From the NCBI GenBank assembly GCA_037039925.1, contig JAXRKP010002037.1, forward strand, positions 2,501 to 66,500: 64,000 bases of DNA, given 5' to 3'. Every line of letters begins with the position of its first letter. The first letter of the stretch is position 1. This document shows positions 39,101 through 45,389 of the stretch, piece by piece. The position numbers and the translations under genes are program-made. The DNA comes from Doris montereyensis (Eukaryota > Mollusca > Gastropoda > Nudibranchia > Dorididae). The notes beneath the pieces were generated by a model. It worked only from the letters and a program-made list of their open reading frames with translations. It was not told the origin of the DNA and made no database searches.

Positions 39101-41086
39101 GGTTGTGGGTTTGTGTCCGACAGGTTGAACACAATTTTCAAGTTTTTCAGGTAAAACCTGCATCCCTGGTCCAAGTGGTCGCTAAAGACCCCTTGGCTGT
39201 TTGTAGCGCAGTCGGGACAAAATTTAAAATCCTGCCAAAAATGACGAGATCACCTTAGTGGGTAGAATGAAATCAAATAAAAAATTAAGGCATATTCCTG
39301 TGATCACTGGAAAATAAGTCTTGGGGATTTTTTTGCCATTTCTGTTCTTGTCTGCAATGTTTTTTCTCTTGTTGTGTCCCTGTAATTAACATGTAAATGA
39401 TGTATTGTAGCCCCCAGGATTCTATGATCAAACAAGTTACGCCCCCCACATTTTGATCGACCACCAAGGGGAGGTTACTCAATGGGATCAGGAGATTACA
39501 GTCAAGAATCTCAAAGACGGGAAAGTAGCAACAAAAGATCGGTCACGCTATTTTTTCTTTTAGCCTTTTGCCATTTCTTATTTTTACTGCTCGTTTCTTT
39601 TTCTTTCTTTTTGTTTTTGTTTGTTTTTGCAATAAATGGATGGACGGTTTTAGGTGGATGCTGCTGGCAGCCAGATTTCCCCATTGAAAAAAAATCTGAA
39701 AACTAATGTTAATAAGTTAATACGTCTTAAGAATTGATTCCATAAAAAAATATCATATCGCATACTAAAGCATTTGTTCATAATATAAGTATGCCCACAA
39801 CATGAATAAGCCGATCACAAACATTTCTACGTGGGGCAGGACAAATGTAACGCACAGAGAAGGATAGAAATGAAGTAATCTACTGAAGCTTATACAAATA
39901 AATCAAAACAGATTGTAGATGTCTTGGATTATTTCTATTTTTGGAGCCTCTCTTGAGGGGACTCAGTAGTTCAGAGGCAAAGTGTTGGCCTCTCAACCAA
40001 AAGATAGTGGGTTTAAGCCCTGCCGACGGTTGAAAAATGTTCTTGAGTTTGTTTGTTTTTAGCAAACTCTACCCCCCTGGTCCAGGTATATGGATCGACA
40101 CCTAGTCCCATCGGAGACGGGTGATAAAAAGGTCCCGTGTACATATCACAACACTGTGCATGTTAAAGACCCATTGCCTGTTTACAGGGCAGTCTGGGCC
40201 AAATGAAAAAATCCTACCAAAATCCCCAAGATTACCTTAGTTGGGGATGTGGGTAAATCAAATCAAATCAAAGCCTCTCCCGGGGCTTTACAGACAAAAC
40301 AAAAGTCCCATGGTCACCTTGCTGCTGATGAAAGTCAATGTAAGGCTTCAAGCATTTTCTATATGAAGGGCTCCATCACAAAACGCGATATATCCAAATG
40401 TCTCGAAATGAAGAAAAATAGAAAAATGTGTTAATCATGTTCATAATCTGTCAGATTAATAACAGTTGTTATCTGAATATGTCACGCACATAAAGGAGGT
40501 TTAACAGAGATAACAACTTAAGTCAGACATATGTATTTTTCTCAGAATTAAAACTTTAATTTTACTAGCTAAGAATGCATGTATTGCGTTTTTGAAAAAC
40601 AATCATTGGCGTATATTGTGTTTTGTGACGAAATGTCAAATTTTGAAGCTGAAATGAAGAGGGCATTTTGCGTTTTTTGTGAACAAAGAAAACTGTGTAC
40701 CAGGAGATATTTCAAAGTAAAGTATCAGAGGGGCATTAACTCATTTTTTCCCTAAAATTTTGGTCTATATCGCATTTTGTAATGGAACTCTTCATATGTT
40801 GTTGCTTGAAATGTCTTTTTTTCATTTTTCCTTTCAGTATGAAAGAGATGTGGATGAATTTCTACGCAGAACATCTGGAATAAGCTCCAGTTCCAAGCAT
40901 CGCAGCAGAGATGAACGCAGTAGCTACAGTAACAGGGAACAAGACAGAGGAGAGAGCGGGAGAGGGGAGCGAGTAAGAGACCGGGACAGAGACAGAGATT
41001 ATCACAGGACTGAAAGAGATTATGACAATCGTGACAGTGACCGTGAGAGAGAACGAGAGCGTAGAAGGCGGCGAGAGAGACGATGA
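5992..41086 (+). CDS. YTHDC1: YTHDC1, nuclear m6A reader with YTH domain (spliced gene, whole span)
   Basis: The gene encodes a nuclear RNA-binding protein that recognises N6-methyladenosine through a YTH domain; in the family it acts in splicing, nuclear export and chromatin-linked RNA control. Coding exons: 5992-6103 (tentative), 6715-6792, 7053-7202, 7553-7786, 8151-8309, 8896-9044, 10340-10394, 11541-11658, 12054-12138, 12509-12694, 34891-34975, 36218-36245, 36487-36532, 37607-37681, 39411-39541 and 40838-41086. Order of parts: NVLDDILDD near the N-terminus, an Asp/Glu tract, ISPIEWDR, the YTH domain (roughly residues 247-395 of the conceptual protein), then a Pro/Arg tail. Cage residues are present: Trp in GVWST, Trp in IKWVLP and Leu in ALSGVF, the YTHDC1-type pattern. 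Conceptual length is about 645 residues, somewhat shorter than the roughly 730 of the human protein. Exons 12509-12694, 34891-34975 and 39411-39541 each need a one-base homopolymer correction. Identity is assigned by recognition of the family sequence. Confidence 0.93.
6715..6792 (+). CDS. YTHDC1: YTHDC1 exon, N-terminal NVLDDILDD segment
   Basis: It lies between TTTGGCAG and G|GTAAAT and is phase 1 on both sides. It encodes [13 protein letters not shown] followed by [13 protein letters not shown]. The match to GELNVLDDIL at the start of vertebrate YTHDC1 places this exon very near the N-terminus. Confidence 0.85.
7053..7202 (+). CDS. YTHDC1: YTHDC1 exon, basic Ser-rich segment
   Basis: It is bounded by CATTTTTAG and G|GTAAAA and is phase 1 on both sides (150 bp). 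It encodes a basic, Ser/Asn-rich low-complexity stretch ([15 protein letters not shown] and onward) of the kind that precedes the acidic tract in this family and may carry a nuclear localisation signal. The phases fit both neighbouring exons. Confidence 0.8.
7553..7786 (+). CDS. YTHDC1: YTHDC1 exon, acidic Asp/Glu tract
   Basis: It starts after ATTTCAG and ends at G|GTATTT, phase 1 on both sides. The encoded segment is almost entirely Asp and Glu for about 55 residues, then [19 protein letters not shown]. Vertebrate YTHDC1 has a long Glu-rich tract at the same place, N-terminal of ISPI and the YTH domain. The GAA/GAT/GAG codons make it look like a microsatellite, but the mixed codons, splice sites and position support coding. 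Confidence 0.85.
8151..8309 (+). CDS. YTHDC1: YTHDC1 exon with ISPIEWDR motif
   Basis: It lies between GTCATCAG and GAG|GTCTGT, phase 1 on both sides. It encodes [18 protein letters not shown] and an acidic/Arg Ser-rich stretch. Human YTHDC1 has RARGISPIVFDR at the equivalent position just before the YTH domain, so the exon can be placed with confidence. Confidence 0.88.
8896..9044 (+). CDS. YTHDC1: YTHDC1 exon, start of YTH domain with first cage Trp
   Basis: Acceptor CATTTCAG, donor AAG|GTAATA; it enters in phase 1 and leaves in phase 0. It encodes [20 protein letters not shown] and then the segment with [17 protein letters not shown] and GVWST are hallmark YTH motifs. The Trp in GVWST is one wall of the methyl-adenine pocket, and the Asn residues of the KSNN region contact the base in known structures. 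Confidence 0.95.
9140..9700. other. Exon-like start and probable degenerate repeat in a YTHDC1 intron
   Basis: The intron between exons 8896-9044 and 10340-10394 has a good acceptor (ATCTTTCAG) at 9139 followed by an open frame, [20 protein letters not shown], running to 9466. It is not part of the YTH domain and the real next exon is at 10340. The following A/T-rich sequence, with ACCAAATTTCATGAAGATAC near 9591, resembles a dispersed repeat. Confidence 0.4.
10170..10190. repeat. Poly-C run
   Basis: About 16 consecutive C, a likely length-uncertain homopolymer. Similar C or G runs occur near 37750, 43325, 45687, 45711, 53137 and 63030. Confidence 0.9.
10340..10394 (+). CDS. YTHDC1: YTHDC1 exon, YTH beta-strand segment
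   Basis: This 55-bp exon (CTTTAG acceptor, CAAG|GTTGGT donor) enters in phase 0 and leaves in phase 1. It encodes [18 protein letters not shown], which matches VILIFSVRESGKFQ of vertebrate YTHDC1. It joins the preceding exon directly, which argues that the exon-like sequence at 9140 is skipped. Confidence 0.95.
11541..11658 (+). CDS. YTHDC1: YTHDC1 exon, YTH domain with second cage Trp
   Basis: Acceptor AATTTTCAG, donor AG|GTAGTC; it enters in phase 1 and leaves in phase 2. It encodes [20 protein letters not shown] and then [25 protein letters not shown] carries the second cage Trp. Leu in ALSGVF takes the third-wall position, as in YTHDC1 rather than the YTHDF proteins, which have an aromatic residue there. 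Confidence 0.95.
12054..12138 (+). CDS. YTHDC1: YTHDC1 exon, YTH domain, followed by a GC donor
   Basis: The acceptor is TGTCCACAG. The exon encodes [18 protein letters not shown] and [10 protein letters not shown], matching RRELPFTK and VKIGRDGQ of vertebrate YTHDC1. The last codon is CAG, followed by GCATGT. No GT nearby restores the frame into the next exon, so a GC-AG intron is the simplest reading. Confidence 0.93.
12509..12694 (+). CDS. YTHDC1: YTHDC1 exon, end of YTH domain, one-base frame problem
   Basis: Acceptor TTTTGCAG, donor AG|GTTAGG. The first part reads [20 protein letters not shown] (end of the YTH domain) in phase 0. After position ~12590 the plausible reading moves one base on, to [20 protein letters not shown], and only that frame joins the next exon in phase 2. 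The exon is 186 bp where 185 or 188 is needed. The simplest explanation is one extra A in the AAAA run at 12596-12599. A true frameshift allele is the alternative; it would truncate the protein in this exon. Confidence 0.88.
12695..14330. other. Start of the 22-kb YTHDC1 intron, no gene recognised
   Basis: AT-rich intronic DNA. If the intron is retained, the frame stops within a dozen bases (TGA at about 12705). An AATAAA at 12994-12999 could give a short 3' end. Nothing else is recognised except GT-rich stretches near 14035 and 14140. Confidence 0.5.
14330..15170. repeat. Degenerate tandem repeat, TTGGTAGGTTC / CTGTCTATCA
   Basis: Six or more loose copies of a unit of about 80-110 bp with TTGTTGACTGA-type starts, TGGTAGGTTCCT, CTTTTTCTCTTTCATAC and ACCTGTCTATCAATTTCATC. 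The right end (TTCACCCTGGGATCATTGCA, then ATGGTGGAC) matches the 3' part of the interspersed element seen around the large array. Confidence 0.65.
15231..15500 (+). mobile_element. tRNA-derived SINE, family B
   Basis: The tRNA-like head has a B box (GGGTTCAAGCCCCG near 15282). The core has AGGTAGGTGGATCGA and TGATAAAAGGAGGTCCCAT, then CTTGGCTGTTTACAAGGCAG. The 3' tail has diverged. It matches the copies at 39957, 41787 and 54311. Confidence 0.8.
15800..16111 (-). mobile_element. LINE 3'-end fragment, minus strand
   Basis: The minus strand reads [20 protein letters not shown] and onward to GENWREV, then [17 protein letters not shown] after a frame change. The GHTLR.P..NIT..AL pattern with a closing Gly/Asp-rich piece and ATG-type repeat tail is the usual 3' end of a common non-LTR retrotransposon ORF. 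Only a short dead fragment remains. Confidence 0.68.
16706..21073. repeat. Minisatellite block 1, 36-bp unit
   Basis: About 120 copies of a 36-bp monomer with core TTTGTCTCATTATTCATTGC and TGTAGTGTAGGATG. Variants with 33 bp (TCATTCATTGC without TATT) and a few 35-bp copies occur. The three bases after CATTGC are TGT, TAC or TAT in interleaved groups. Because 36 and 33 are multiples of 3, the minus strand stays open for up to 444 codons (repeat [12 protein letters not shown]). It lies inside a YTHDC1 intron. Confidence 0.97.
21074..21195 (+). mobile_element. Interspersed element A between array blocks
   Basis: GGTGGTTGCCAGTGGCTGAT and TAGGTCCTAGTACTTTCC, then TTGCTGTTTCCTTTTAATTC and ATCACAATGGTGGATAGGG. 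It matches copies at 27738, 32580, 33434, 34415, 34560 and 42974. It interrupts the array between the 36-bp and 40-bp blocks. Confidence 0.7.
21196..22985. repeat. Minisatellite block 2, 40-bp unit
   Basis: Monomer of about 40 bp with ATTCATTACTCATTACTGTA and GTGTAGGGTGTCTTTGTCTC. It is a longer relative of the 36-bp unit, with an added ACTC. Point variants are frequent. Confidence 0.95.
22986..23955. repeat. Minisatellite block 2b, 47-49-bp unit
   Basis: The unit gains ACTCAATTGCTCATTGTT before ATAGTGTAGGGTGTC. There are about 20 copies, and copies are more alike than in the 40-bp block, suggesting a younger expansion. Confidence 0.93.
23956..27737. repeat. Minisatellite block 3, 36-bp unit with TAGACTG
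   Basis: About 100 copies of a 36-bp monomer with ATTACTCATTGCTGTAATGT and AGACTGTCTTTGTCTC. Many copies carry AGACT on the plus strand; others carry AGAGT. The stretch 26350-26900 is the most uniform (CTCAATACTCATTGCTGTAA). Confidence 0.95.
27738..27850 (+). mobile_element. Interspersed element A
   Basis: TAGGTCCTACTTCTTTCC, then CATCTTGCTGTTTCCTCTG and AATTCACCCTGAGATCACCG. It joins the 36-bp block on its left (CATTGCTGT becoming TTGCTGTTAGGTCC) and the next block on its right. Confidence 0.72.
27870..29640. repeat. Minisatellite block 4, 32-bp unit (TATCTAAGTTGTCTC)
   Basis: It starts irregular and becomes a regular 32-bp unit from about 28360 to 29270, TATCTAAGTTGTCTCATTGT plus TTATTGCTGTAG or TCATTTCTGTAG. 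The TATCTAAG sequence replaces GTCTTTG of earlier blocks. Confidence 0.94.
29640..30200. repeat. Minisatellite block 4c, 37-bp unit
   Basis: About 14 copies of TCTAAGTTGTCTCATGATTG plus TTCATTGCTGCAGAGTA. Copies are very alike. Confidence 0.94.
30201..31660. repeat. Minisatellite block 4d, 31-bp unit
   Basis: A 31-bp unit with GTCTTTGTCTCATTATTCGT and TGCTGTAGAGT; a sub-block at 31210-31400 has TATTATGTTGC. This is the right end of the array. Confidence 0.95.
31661..31716 (+). mobile_element. SINE family B tail at the array's right edge
   Basis: CCAACAAAAAACCTAGAGGT, then CACCTAAGCTGTGGATGTGG and GCAAAGTCAAATGAG match the 3' end of the family B SINE. The array therefore stops at a truncated SINE copy. 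Confidence 0.7.
31717..32575. other. Intronic DNA, CA-rich tract, no gene recognised
   Basis: An imperfect CACACA tract lies at about 31850-31985. The rest is AT-rich without recognised features. Confidence 0.5.
32580..32740 (+). mobile_element. Interspersed element A
   Basis: GGTGCTGCTGGTAGGTCTTA, CACCTTGCTGTTACATG, then TTCACCCTCAGACTGAGAT and TGGTGGACGGGTGG match the element's parts in order. Confidence 0.65.
33434..33582 (+). mobile_element. Interspersed element A
   Basis: GATGGGTGGGCAGTTGG, ATTGGTAGGTCTTACCTC, CATCTTACTGTTTCCTC, TGAGATCACGGCATATGG and GGGCGGGGTAAATTCCAAT. It is one of the best-preserved copies. Confidence 0.75.
34415..34545 (+). mobile_element. Interspersed element A
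   Basis: TGTTGGCGGGTGCAGCTGGT, CTATTTCCTCTCAATTCATC and TGATATCACGGCAATGGTGG in order. Confidence 0.7.
34560..34715 (+). mobile_element. Interspersed element A, diverged
   Basis: GGTTGGTTGGCAGTTG, CCACCTGGCTGTACTTTC, then GACTGAGATTACCGCATTCA and TGATGGACAGAATTAATTCC. A second copy in tandem with the one just before it, ending about 175 bp before the next YTHDC1 exon. Confidence 0.6.
34891..34975 (+). CDS. YTHDC1: YTHDC1 exon after the 22-kb intron, one-base frame problem
   Basis: The acceptor is AAATATAG and the strong donor is AAC|GTGAGT. It encodes [20 protein letters not shown], comparable in position to the RRRPEDYD region of human YTHDC1. With GTGAGT the exon ends in phase 0, but the next exon needs phase 1. 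One missing T in the TTTT run at 34959-34962 would fix this. A weaker donor (C|GTGGAG) after 34952 would also restore phase and shorten the exon by 23 bp. Confidence 0.78.
34976..36217. other. YTHDC1 intron, no recognised feature
   Basis: AT-rich. I looked here for a small exon that would fix the phase between 34975 and 36218 and found no convincing one. Confidence 0.5.
36218..36245 (+). CDS. YTHDC1: YTHDC1 micro-exon
   Basis: A 28-bp exon between TTTTTCAG and AG|GTATGT encodes YYKDRRMER. It enters in phase 1 and leaves in phase 2. It is supported by perfect phase with the following SPRFGG exon and by similarity of the joined sequence to DPRYQEVDRRFSGVRRD of vertebrate YTHDC1. Confidence 0.82.
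36487..36532 (+). CDS. YTHDC1: YTHDC1 exon, [10 protein letters not shown] motif
   Basis: A 46-bp exon (acceptor TCATCAAG, donor GGG|GTAAGA) encodes [15 protein letters not shown]. This is the conserved C-terminal motif FSGVRRDVFLNG of vertebrate YTHDC1. It enters in phase 2 and leaves in phase 0. Confidence 0.92.
36533..37606. other. YTHDC1 intron, no recognised feature
   Basis: There is a less AT-rich stretch at 36800-37260 with short open frames but no splice or protein signature I recognise. It may be an old transposon piece. Confidence 0.4.
37607..37681 (+). CDS. YTHDC1: YTHDC1 exon, SYSDYMREF and Pro-rich segment
   Basis: A 75-bp exon in phase 0 on both sides (CTTTTTCAG and CCA|GTAAGT). 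It encodes [19 protein letters not shown] and MTQFGP, matching SYNDYVREF followed by a Pro-rich stretch in vertebrate YTHDC1. Confidence 0.92.
37800..37875 (+). mobile_element. Retroposon 3' tail
   Basis: GATGATGTGCCTCTATGAAG and ACAATAAAGTTGAATTGAAT with a GAATT-type repeat. This looks like the 3' end and tail of a non-LTR retroposon. Confidence 0.5.
39051..39283 (+). mobile_element. tRNA-derived SINE, family B, shortened
   Basis: GGTAGTCCTGAGGCAAGGTG, CTCTCAACCAAAAGGTTGTG, CCCCTTGGCTGTTTGTAG and CGAGATCACCTTAGTGGG. The middle of the core is deleted relative to other copies. It lies in the YTHDC1 intron before 39411. Confidence 0.8.
39411..39541 (+). CDS. YTHDC1: YTHDC1 exon, Gly/Tyr/Arg-rich, one-base frame problem
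   Basis: The acceptor is ATTGTAG; the donor TCG|GTCACG is weak. It starts as [12 protein letters not shown] in phase 0. The second half reads sensibly only in another frame ([20 protein letters not shown] and onward), which leaves in phase 0 to the last exon. The exon is 131 bp, one short of a multiple of 3. A lost C in the six-C run at 39442-39447 would account for it. Confidence 0.8.
39957..40272 (+). mobile_element. tRNA-derived SINE, family B, near full length
   Basis: The tRNA-like head runs AGTTCAGAGGCAAAGTGTTG, CCTCTCAACCAAAAG, GGGTTTAAGCCCTGCC. The core has TGGATCGACACCTAGTCCCA, CGGAGACGGGTGATAAAAAG and CACTGTGCATGTTAAAGACC. The tail is GGGTAAATCAAATCAAATCA. Confidence 0.88.
40838..41086 (+). 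CDS. YTHDC1: YTHDC1 terminal coding exon, RE/RD-rich tail
   Basis: The acceptor is CCTTTCAG and the exon ends at TGA 41084-41086. It encodes [20 protein letters not shown], matching DMRVDDFLRRT of vertebrate YTHDC1, and then an Arg/Asp/Glu-rich tail ([17 protein letters not shown] and [14 protein letters not shown]). Such RE/RD tails are typical of the family and of splicing factors. Confidence 0.93.
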   Translation, partial: YERDVDEFLRRTSGISSSSKHRSRDERSSYSNREQDRGESGRGERVRDRDRDRDYHRTERDYDNRDSDRERERERRRRRERR

Positions 41087-41499
41087 TTTTTAAAAAACTT
41101 TTTTTTTCTCTCGTTGTTACGTATTTGTTTTATATTCCTTGTTTTATCAAGTGAAGAAACAAAATATGACAGGCCTTAAAAACATCCGACATACATTATC
41201 CCAATTGAATGTTTTATGAAAATCCATGTATTTAGTATCAAAAATGTTTCATGCTCTTAAAGCTCTTATGTCTCATACCCTTTTATATACTATGTTTTAT
41301 TATATGTCTATGAGATCAGGTCAAACCTCCTTGCTAATGCTTTCTCCAGTTCAATCATCAAAAGCGCATAAAATCTTCAGTATTATGAGCAGAAACACTT
41401 GCAGTTTTGTAAGTTGGGGGAAGAGAAGAGAGAGAAAAGAGGAGAAGAGTATGACCGCACAGAGTACCAGATTCAAATATATCACATGTTTATTCAAAG

Positions 41500-41745
41500 A
41501 CTGTGAGTCAAGGGCGTGTGAAGAGTGAGGAATAAGTACATGAAATAAACAGTGAAGCTCCATAGGAACAAAGCCTGAGGAATAAAGCCTGAGGAACAGA
41601 TAGAAGAAATTTTTGGGTACCAGACAGGATCAAACCTTCAGCCTTTGTGACGACACCCACCATCTCATCATGAAAAGGGAGAAAACTATGATTCATACCA
41701 ACTACACTCCTAATGGCCTGGTTCATAGTTAGGCAGTGGGTCCCA
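41500..41745 (-). mobile_element. Probable tRNA-derived SINE, minus strand
   Basis: CCATAGGAACAAAGCCTGAG and CAGGATCAAACCTTC resemble the left arm of the SINE pair at 44398-44466 (CCACATAGGAACAAAG). On the minus strand GGTTTGATCCTG is a B-box-like match. Confidence 0.45.
41544..41586 (+). terminator. Candidate YTHDC1 polyadenylation signals
   Basis: AATAAA occurs at 41544-41549 and again at 41581-41586, about 460-500 bp after the YTHDC1 stop. These are the closest good signals seen. They fall in what looks like a minus-strand SINE (roughly 41500-41745), so the 3' end may be SINE-supplied. No transcript evidence is available. Confidence 0.4.
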
Positions 41746-41786
41746 ATGTGGAGTTTGTGGCTTCAATTCTATCTGGTGTCCAAAGA

Positions 41787-42091
41787 GGGGTAATTGGTAG
41801 TCCAGAGGCAAGGTGTTGGCCTCTCAGCAAAAAGGATAGTGGGTTTGGGCCCCGCCAATGGTTCAAAAATTTTCTTGACTTTTTTTTTTTTTTTAATAGG
41901 GCCAGGTAGGTGGATCGACACCTAGTCCCATCGGAGACGAAAGTTAAAAGGAGGTCCCATGTTCACAGATCACAACACTGTGCACGTTAAAGATGCCTTG
42001 GCTATTTACAGGGCAGTCCGTGAAAATTAAAAATTCTACCAAAAAACCCTGAGATCACCCTAGTTGTGGATATGGGTAAATCAAATCAAAT
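41787..42091 (+). mobile_element. tRNA-derived SINE, family B, near full length
   Basis: GGTAGTCCAGAGGCAAGGTG, TTGGCCTCTCAGCAAAAAGG, GGTGGATCGACACCTAGTCC, ACTGTGCACGTTAAAGATGC and a TGGGTAAATCAAATCAAAT tail. Located downstream of YTHDC1. Confidence 0.88.
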
Positions 42092-42567
42092 ACAAGTGCC
42101 CAAAGATTTTTTCCTTTTGTTTATTCCACTATATTCCCCTTATGTTTGCTCCAATGGGGCTTCAGTATTTATTCTGTTGTCAAAAAAAGTCTTGTGTCCG
42201 ATTAGATGAGTGCTACATGGTCTTAAAATGAGATTTTCATTTATTTTTTTTAAAGGCTTGTTTGTACTTTTATAACATACCTTTCTTGGATTCAGATAAC
42301 TTTCATGTCTTATGGGTCTTTATGTGATCTGGTGTATATGTTTTGCTCTGTCATCACATAAAAAGATATTCAGAAGAGATTCACAGATGTTGACCACATT
42401 TTTTAATGTCAATTTTATGGGTTCGTTCGTAACCATGAATTTGAGGTGAAATAAGTTTCAAATTTCATTTTCCTGCTTGTTTTATTATGTGTTGTCATCA
42501 GTTTTTCATCTGTTCTTTAACTCTGGTTTTCATTTCTAATTTCTTGTCACAAAGAAGATCTTGAAAT

Positions 42568-42630
42568 CTATCCCTCCCCCTCCCCCTCCCCCCCCTCCCC
42601 CTCCCCCCCCCTCCCCCTCCCCCTCCCCCA
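42568..42630. repeat. C-rich (CCCCCT)n tract
   Basis: Nearly pure C interrupted by single T every 5-8 bases, about 60 bp. The opposite strand has repeated G runs that could form a G-quadruplex. Confidence 0.9.
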
Positions 42631-42973
42631 TAAAAACCATATCCACGAAGAGCATATAGGAAGACCACATACTCAAACCCAGGTTAAAACCCTTGGCATT
42701 TGGACAGGCAATTGTGATACTCTTGTTTCTAACTCATTCCAGCTACTGATCGTTCTTGTTTTGTTTTATTTTTATTGTTTGTCATTTATGTTTAAACATA
42801 TTGCACCATAAGGGTACCGCCCTAACTTTTTACAAAATAATGTCTTGCAGGCAAAAGATCCTAATTTTATTTGTGTATATTTTGATTTTTCATCCTTTTT
42901 TTTTTTAACAATTGTGTCCTCTAAACATTTATCAGTTATTTTTGTAGTTGCTCAATTCATGAGCTTTTCTCGT

Positions 42974-43115
42974 CCTATGTGGGCAGTTGGCGGGCGCTGC
43001 TGGTTAGTCCTACTTCTTTCTTTTCTTTCACTCTTTGGTTTATGTTGCTTTTTCCTCTTTAGTCACCCTGAGATCACCACATTGGTAAAAGGGGAAATTT
43101 CATTGAAACAAACCA
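42974..43115 (+). mobile_element. Interspersed element A
   Basis: GTGGGCAGTTGGCGGGCGCT, GCTGGTTAGTCCTACTTCTT, TCACCCTGAGATCACCACAT and AATTTCATTGAAACAAACCA. A good copy outside the gene. Confidence 0.75.
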
Positions 43116-43534
43116 TGTCCTCTTATTTAAAGACTGATCAAAATTCTTAATCAGAGCGATTCAGATGTTAAGATTTTGACTATTATTTACTTCCTCTTGT
43201 GACATTCAGTTCTGAAATTTGTGTATGCATCTTTGGGTGTGTGTTTTTTTAGGCTAGAAATTAAAAAGCCATTGTCTAGAAGTTTTGAGAGAGAATGATG
43301 AACATGTATGTCACCCCATACATCCCCCCCCCCCCCCCTCTCTCTTCCAAGCTCCTCTTTTTTATGGGCTCCTTAAGATCTGTAAAGATTTATGAAATAT
43401 TCTGCACGATGATATTGATATCTTAAATGTATGATTCTTGTTCAATAAAATCAGGTTTTGTTGTACTTACAATGAATGTCTTGAATAATTGTTTTTGCTG
43501 TGTGCAGTTTTATTGTCAATGAACATTTTATCAA

Positions 43535-44215
43535 TGAAATTCAGTAGAAGCAGAACAGAATACATGTGTGTAAATGTAAATGACGAGGAGAATAAAGAAA
43601 CCATAAGATTAGAAGGAGATGCCGTGAGAAGGGTGGAGGAGATGTACCTAGGGAATGTGGGAGAGAAGTCAATGAAGAAAATACAAGCAGGATGGAATGG
43701 ATGGAGGAAAGTGACGGGAGTGATATGCGATAAGAAGATGTCTGCGAAAGGGAAAGTGTATAAAACAGTAGTTCGTCCAGCATTGATGTATGGCCTGGAA
43801 ACCGTTGCCCTGACAAAAGACGAGAAGAAGAGTTACAGGTGACGGAGATGAAAGAGATGAAGATGTTGCAATTCTCTTGGGGTGTGTCAAGGTTGGATTA
43901 GAATAGATTCAGACTCAACACATCAGAGGGAAACCCAAGAATGTAGGCTAGGAAGCAAACTTGGGAAGCAGACTGAGAGATGGTGCGGACATCAAAAAAG
44001 AGATGGAATATATTGGACAGAGGATGTTGCGGATGGACATACCGAGCAGGGGGAAGAGGGCAGATTGAAATGGAGGTATATGGATGTGATGCAGAAAGAC
44101 ATGAAGATCGTTGGTGCAAGAGATGAGGATGAAAAGGATAGGACAAGGTGGAGAAACTTAGAAATATGGTCTGCTGTGGTGACCCCAACGGGAAAAGCTA
44201 GAAGATCTATAATTT
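43535..44215 (+). mobile_element. RTE-type LINE ORF2 3' fragment
   Basis: Conceptual translation reads SRTEYMCVNVNDEENK and GWRKVTGVICDKKMSAKGKV, then YKTVVRPALMYGLETVALTK. A frame change follows, and the rest covers RRYMDVMQKDMK-like and KDRTRWRNL-type pieces. The VSGV.CDK..KGK.YKTVVRPA..YG order is the characteristic C-terminal part of RTE-like reverse transcriptases. Frameshifts show that it is inactive. Confidence 0.85.
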
Positions 44216-44397
44216 CCGGGCTTTGTCTAATAATTAATATGTTATGTTGCATGCTTTCTTTAATGTGTTCCATTCCATGCTTTATCTAATATATTCTTTT
44301 CGCAGACTAGTGATAAGCATTGGAACTGGAACAGATCTTGTTTGTTTGTTGAAGTAAATCTCTGTCTAAAGTGTCTACCGTGGTGGTGACCTCAATT

Positions 44398-44650
44398 AAT
44401 GTAATGTAATGACACAAGATAATATGAAAGCCACATAGGAACAAAGACAGAGACAAACACAAGGAATCCAGGACACGGGGATAGAAACCTCCAGGCCATC
44501 GCCCACATGAAAAAGGCGTGATGAGCGTAGTTAGCTCAATTGGTGACTTCTTTTTCATCTGCAGAGTCCGGTTCGATCCCCAATCTCTATTCCTTGTGTT
44601 TGTCTCGTCTTTATTTCGCCATATTATCTTTGTGTCATTACATTAACTTC
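44398..44650. mobile_element. Head-to-head pair of tRNA-derived SINEs
   Basis: Left arm (44398-44466, minus) and right arm (44586-44650, plus) are reverse complements: ATTCCTTGTGTTTGTCTC and TTTGTGTCATTACATT-type sequence appear on opposite strands. The right copy has tRNA promoter boxes: A box TAGCTCAATTGG at 44532-44543 and B box GGTTCGATCCC at 44570-44580. The acceptor stem does not pair well, so it is a SINE head, not a tRNA gene. Confidence 0.7.
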
Positions 44651-44689
44651 TGACATGCCCCTTGCCTCACTGCTTGTATTTATCAACCT

Positions 44690-45045
44690 CAGTTAATGTA
44701 GTACCATTATCTGTAGTACTGAATTGAAAAGGATGAAGCCATCAGTGATTACATTAAACTGTCTACCATGGTTAATGTAGTACCATTATGTAGTACAGAG
44801 TTGAATCTTATGTTACAGGATGAAGCCATCATTTGATGGATACATTAAACTGTCTACCATGGTGGTGACAGTCAATTAGTACCATTATCCGTAATAGTAA
44901 GTACAGTGTTGAATAGTATGTTGTTTTAGGCAAACAGAAATGAAGCCATTATTTGATGTATAAATTATCCTTTCTTGAAAAATACATTAAAAGTCAGTGA
45001 AGCCATTATTTGATGTATAAAATTATCCTTTCTTGAAAATGAAAG
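44690..45045. repeat. Tandem duplication, about 100-bp unit
   Basis: Three to four imperfect copies of TTAATGTAGTACCATTAT, GATGAAGCCATCA and ACATTAAACTGTCTACCATG. The last two (44940-45040) share GAAGCCATTATTTGATGTAT. Confidence 0.7.
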
Positions 45046-45389
45046 TCAAGAGCAGCCCACTTGTGCTCATAAGTCCAATACATTGGAGCTTGTTACTAAT
45101 GTTACCCTTTAACGAAGAGCTAATACTTCATCATTCCTTTTGTTTTTCGGTTTTAGGTCTATAACACGTAAATGCAGTATTATATTAAATTAAATATTAT
45201 GGCAGATTGCTAGGAGAATCTAAGCCCCATAAATAGTAGGGGAAAAATTTTTTAGAAAACAGAAACGCCAAAGCGAAAAAGGCACCAGAGACATACTGCT
45301 GCTAAACTTCCTTCTTTTAAAAAAAAATTAGTGCTGTCAGAAGGGCACCGCATGGTGTCTCACCTGGCTTTCCAATTTCTTTAGAGAAA

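Noticed and set aside
44520..44590. tRNA gene
   Set aside because: A and B boxes are present but the acceptor and D stems do not pair; it is the head of a SINE.
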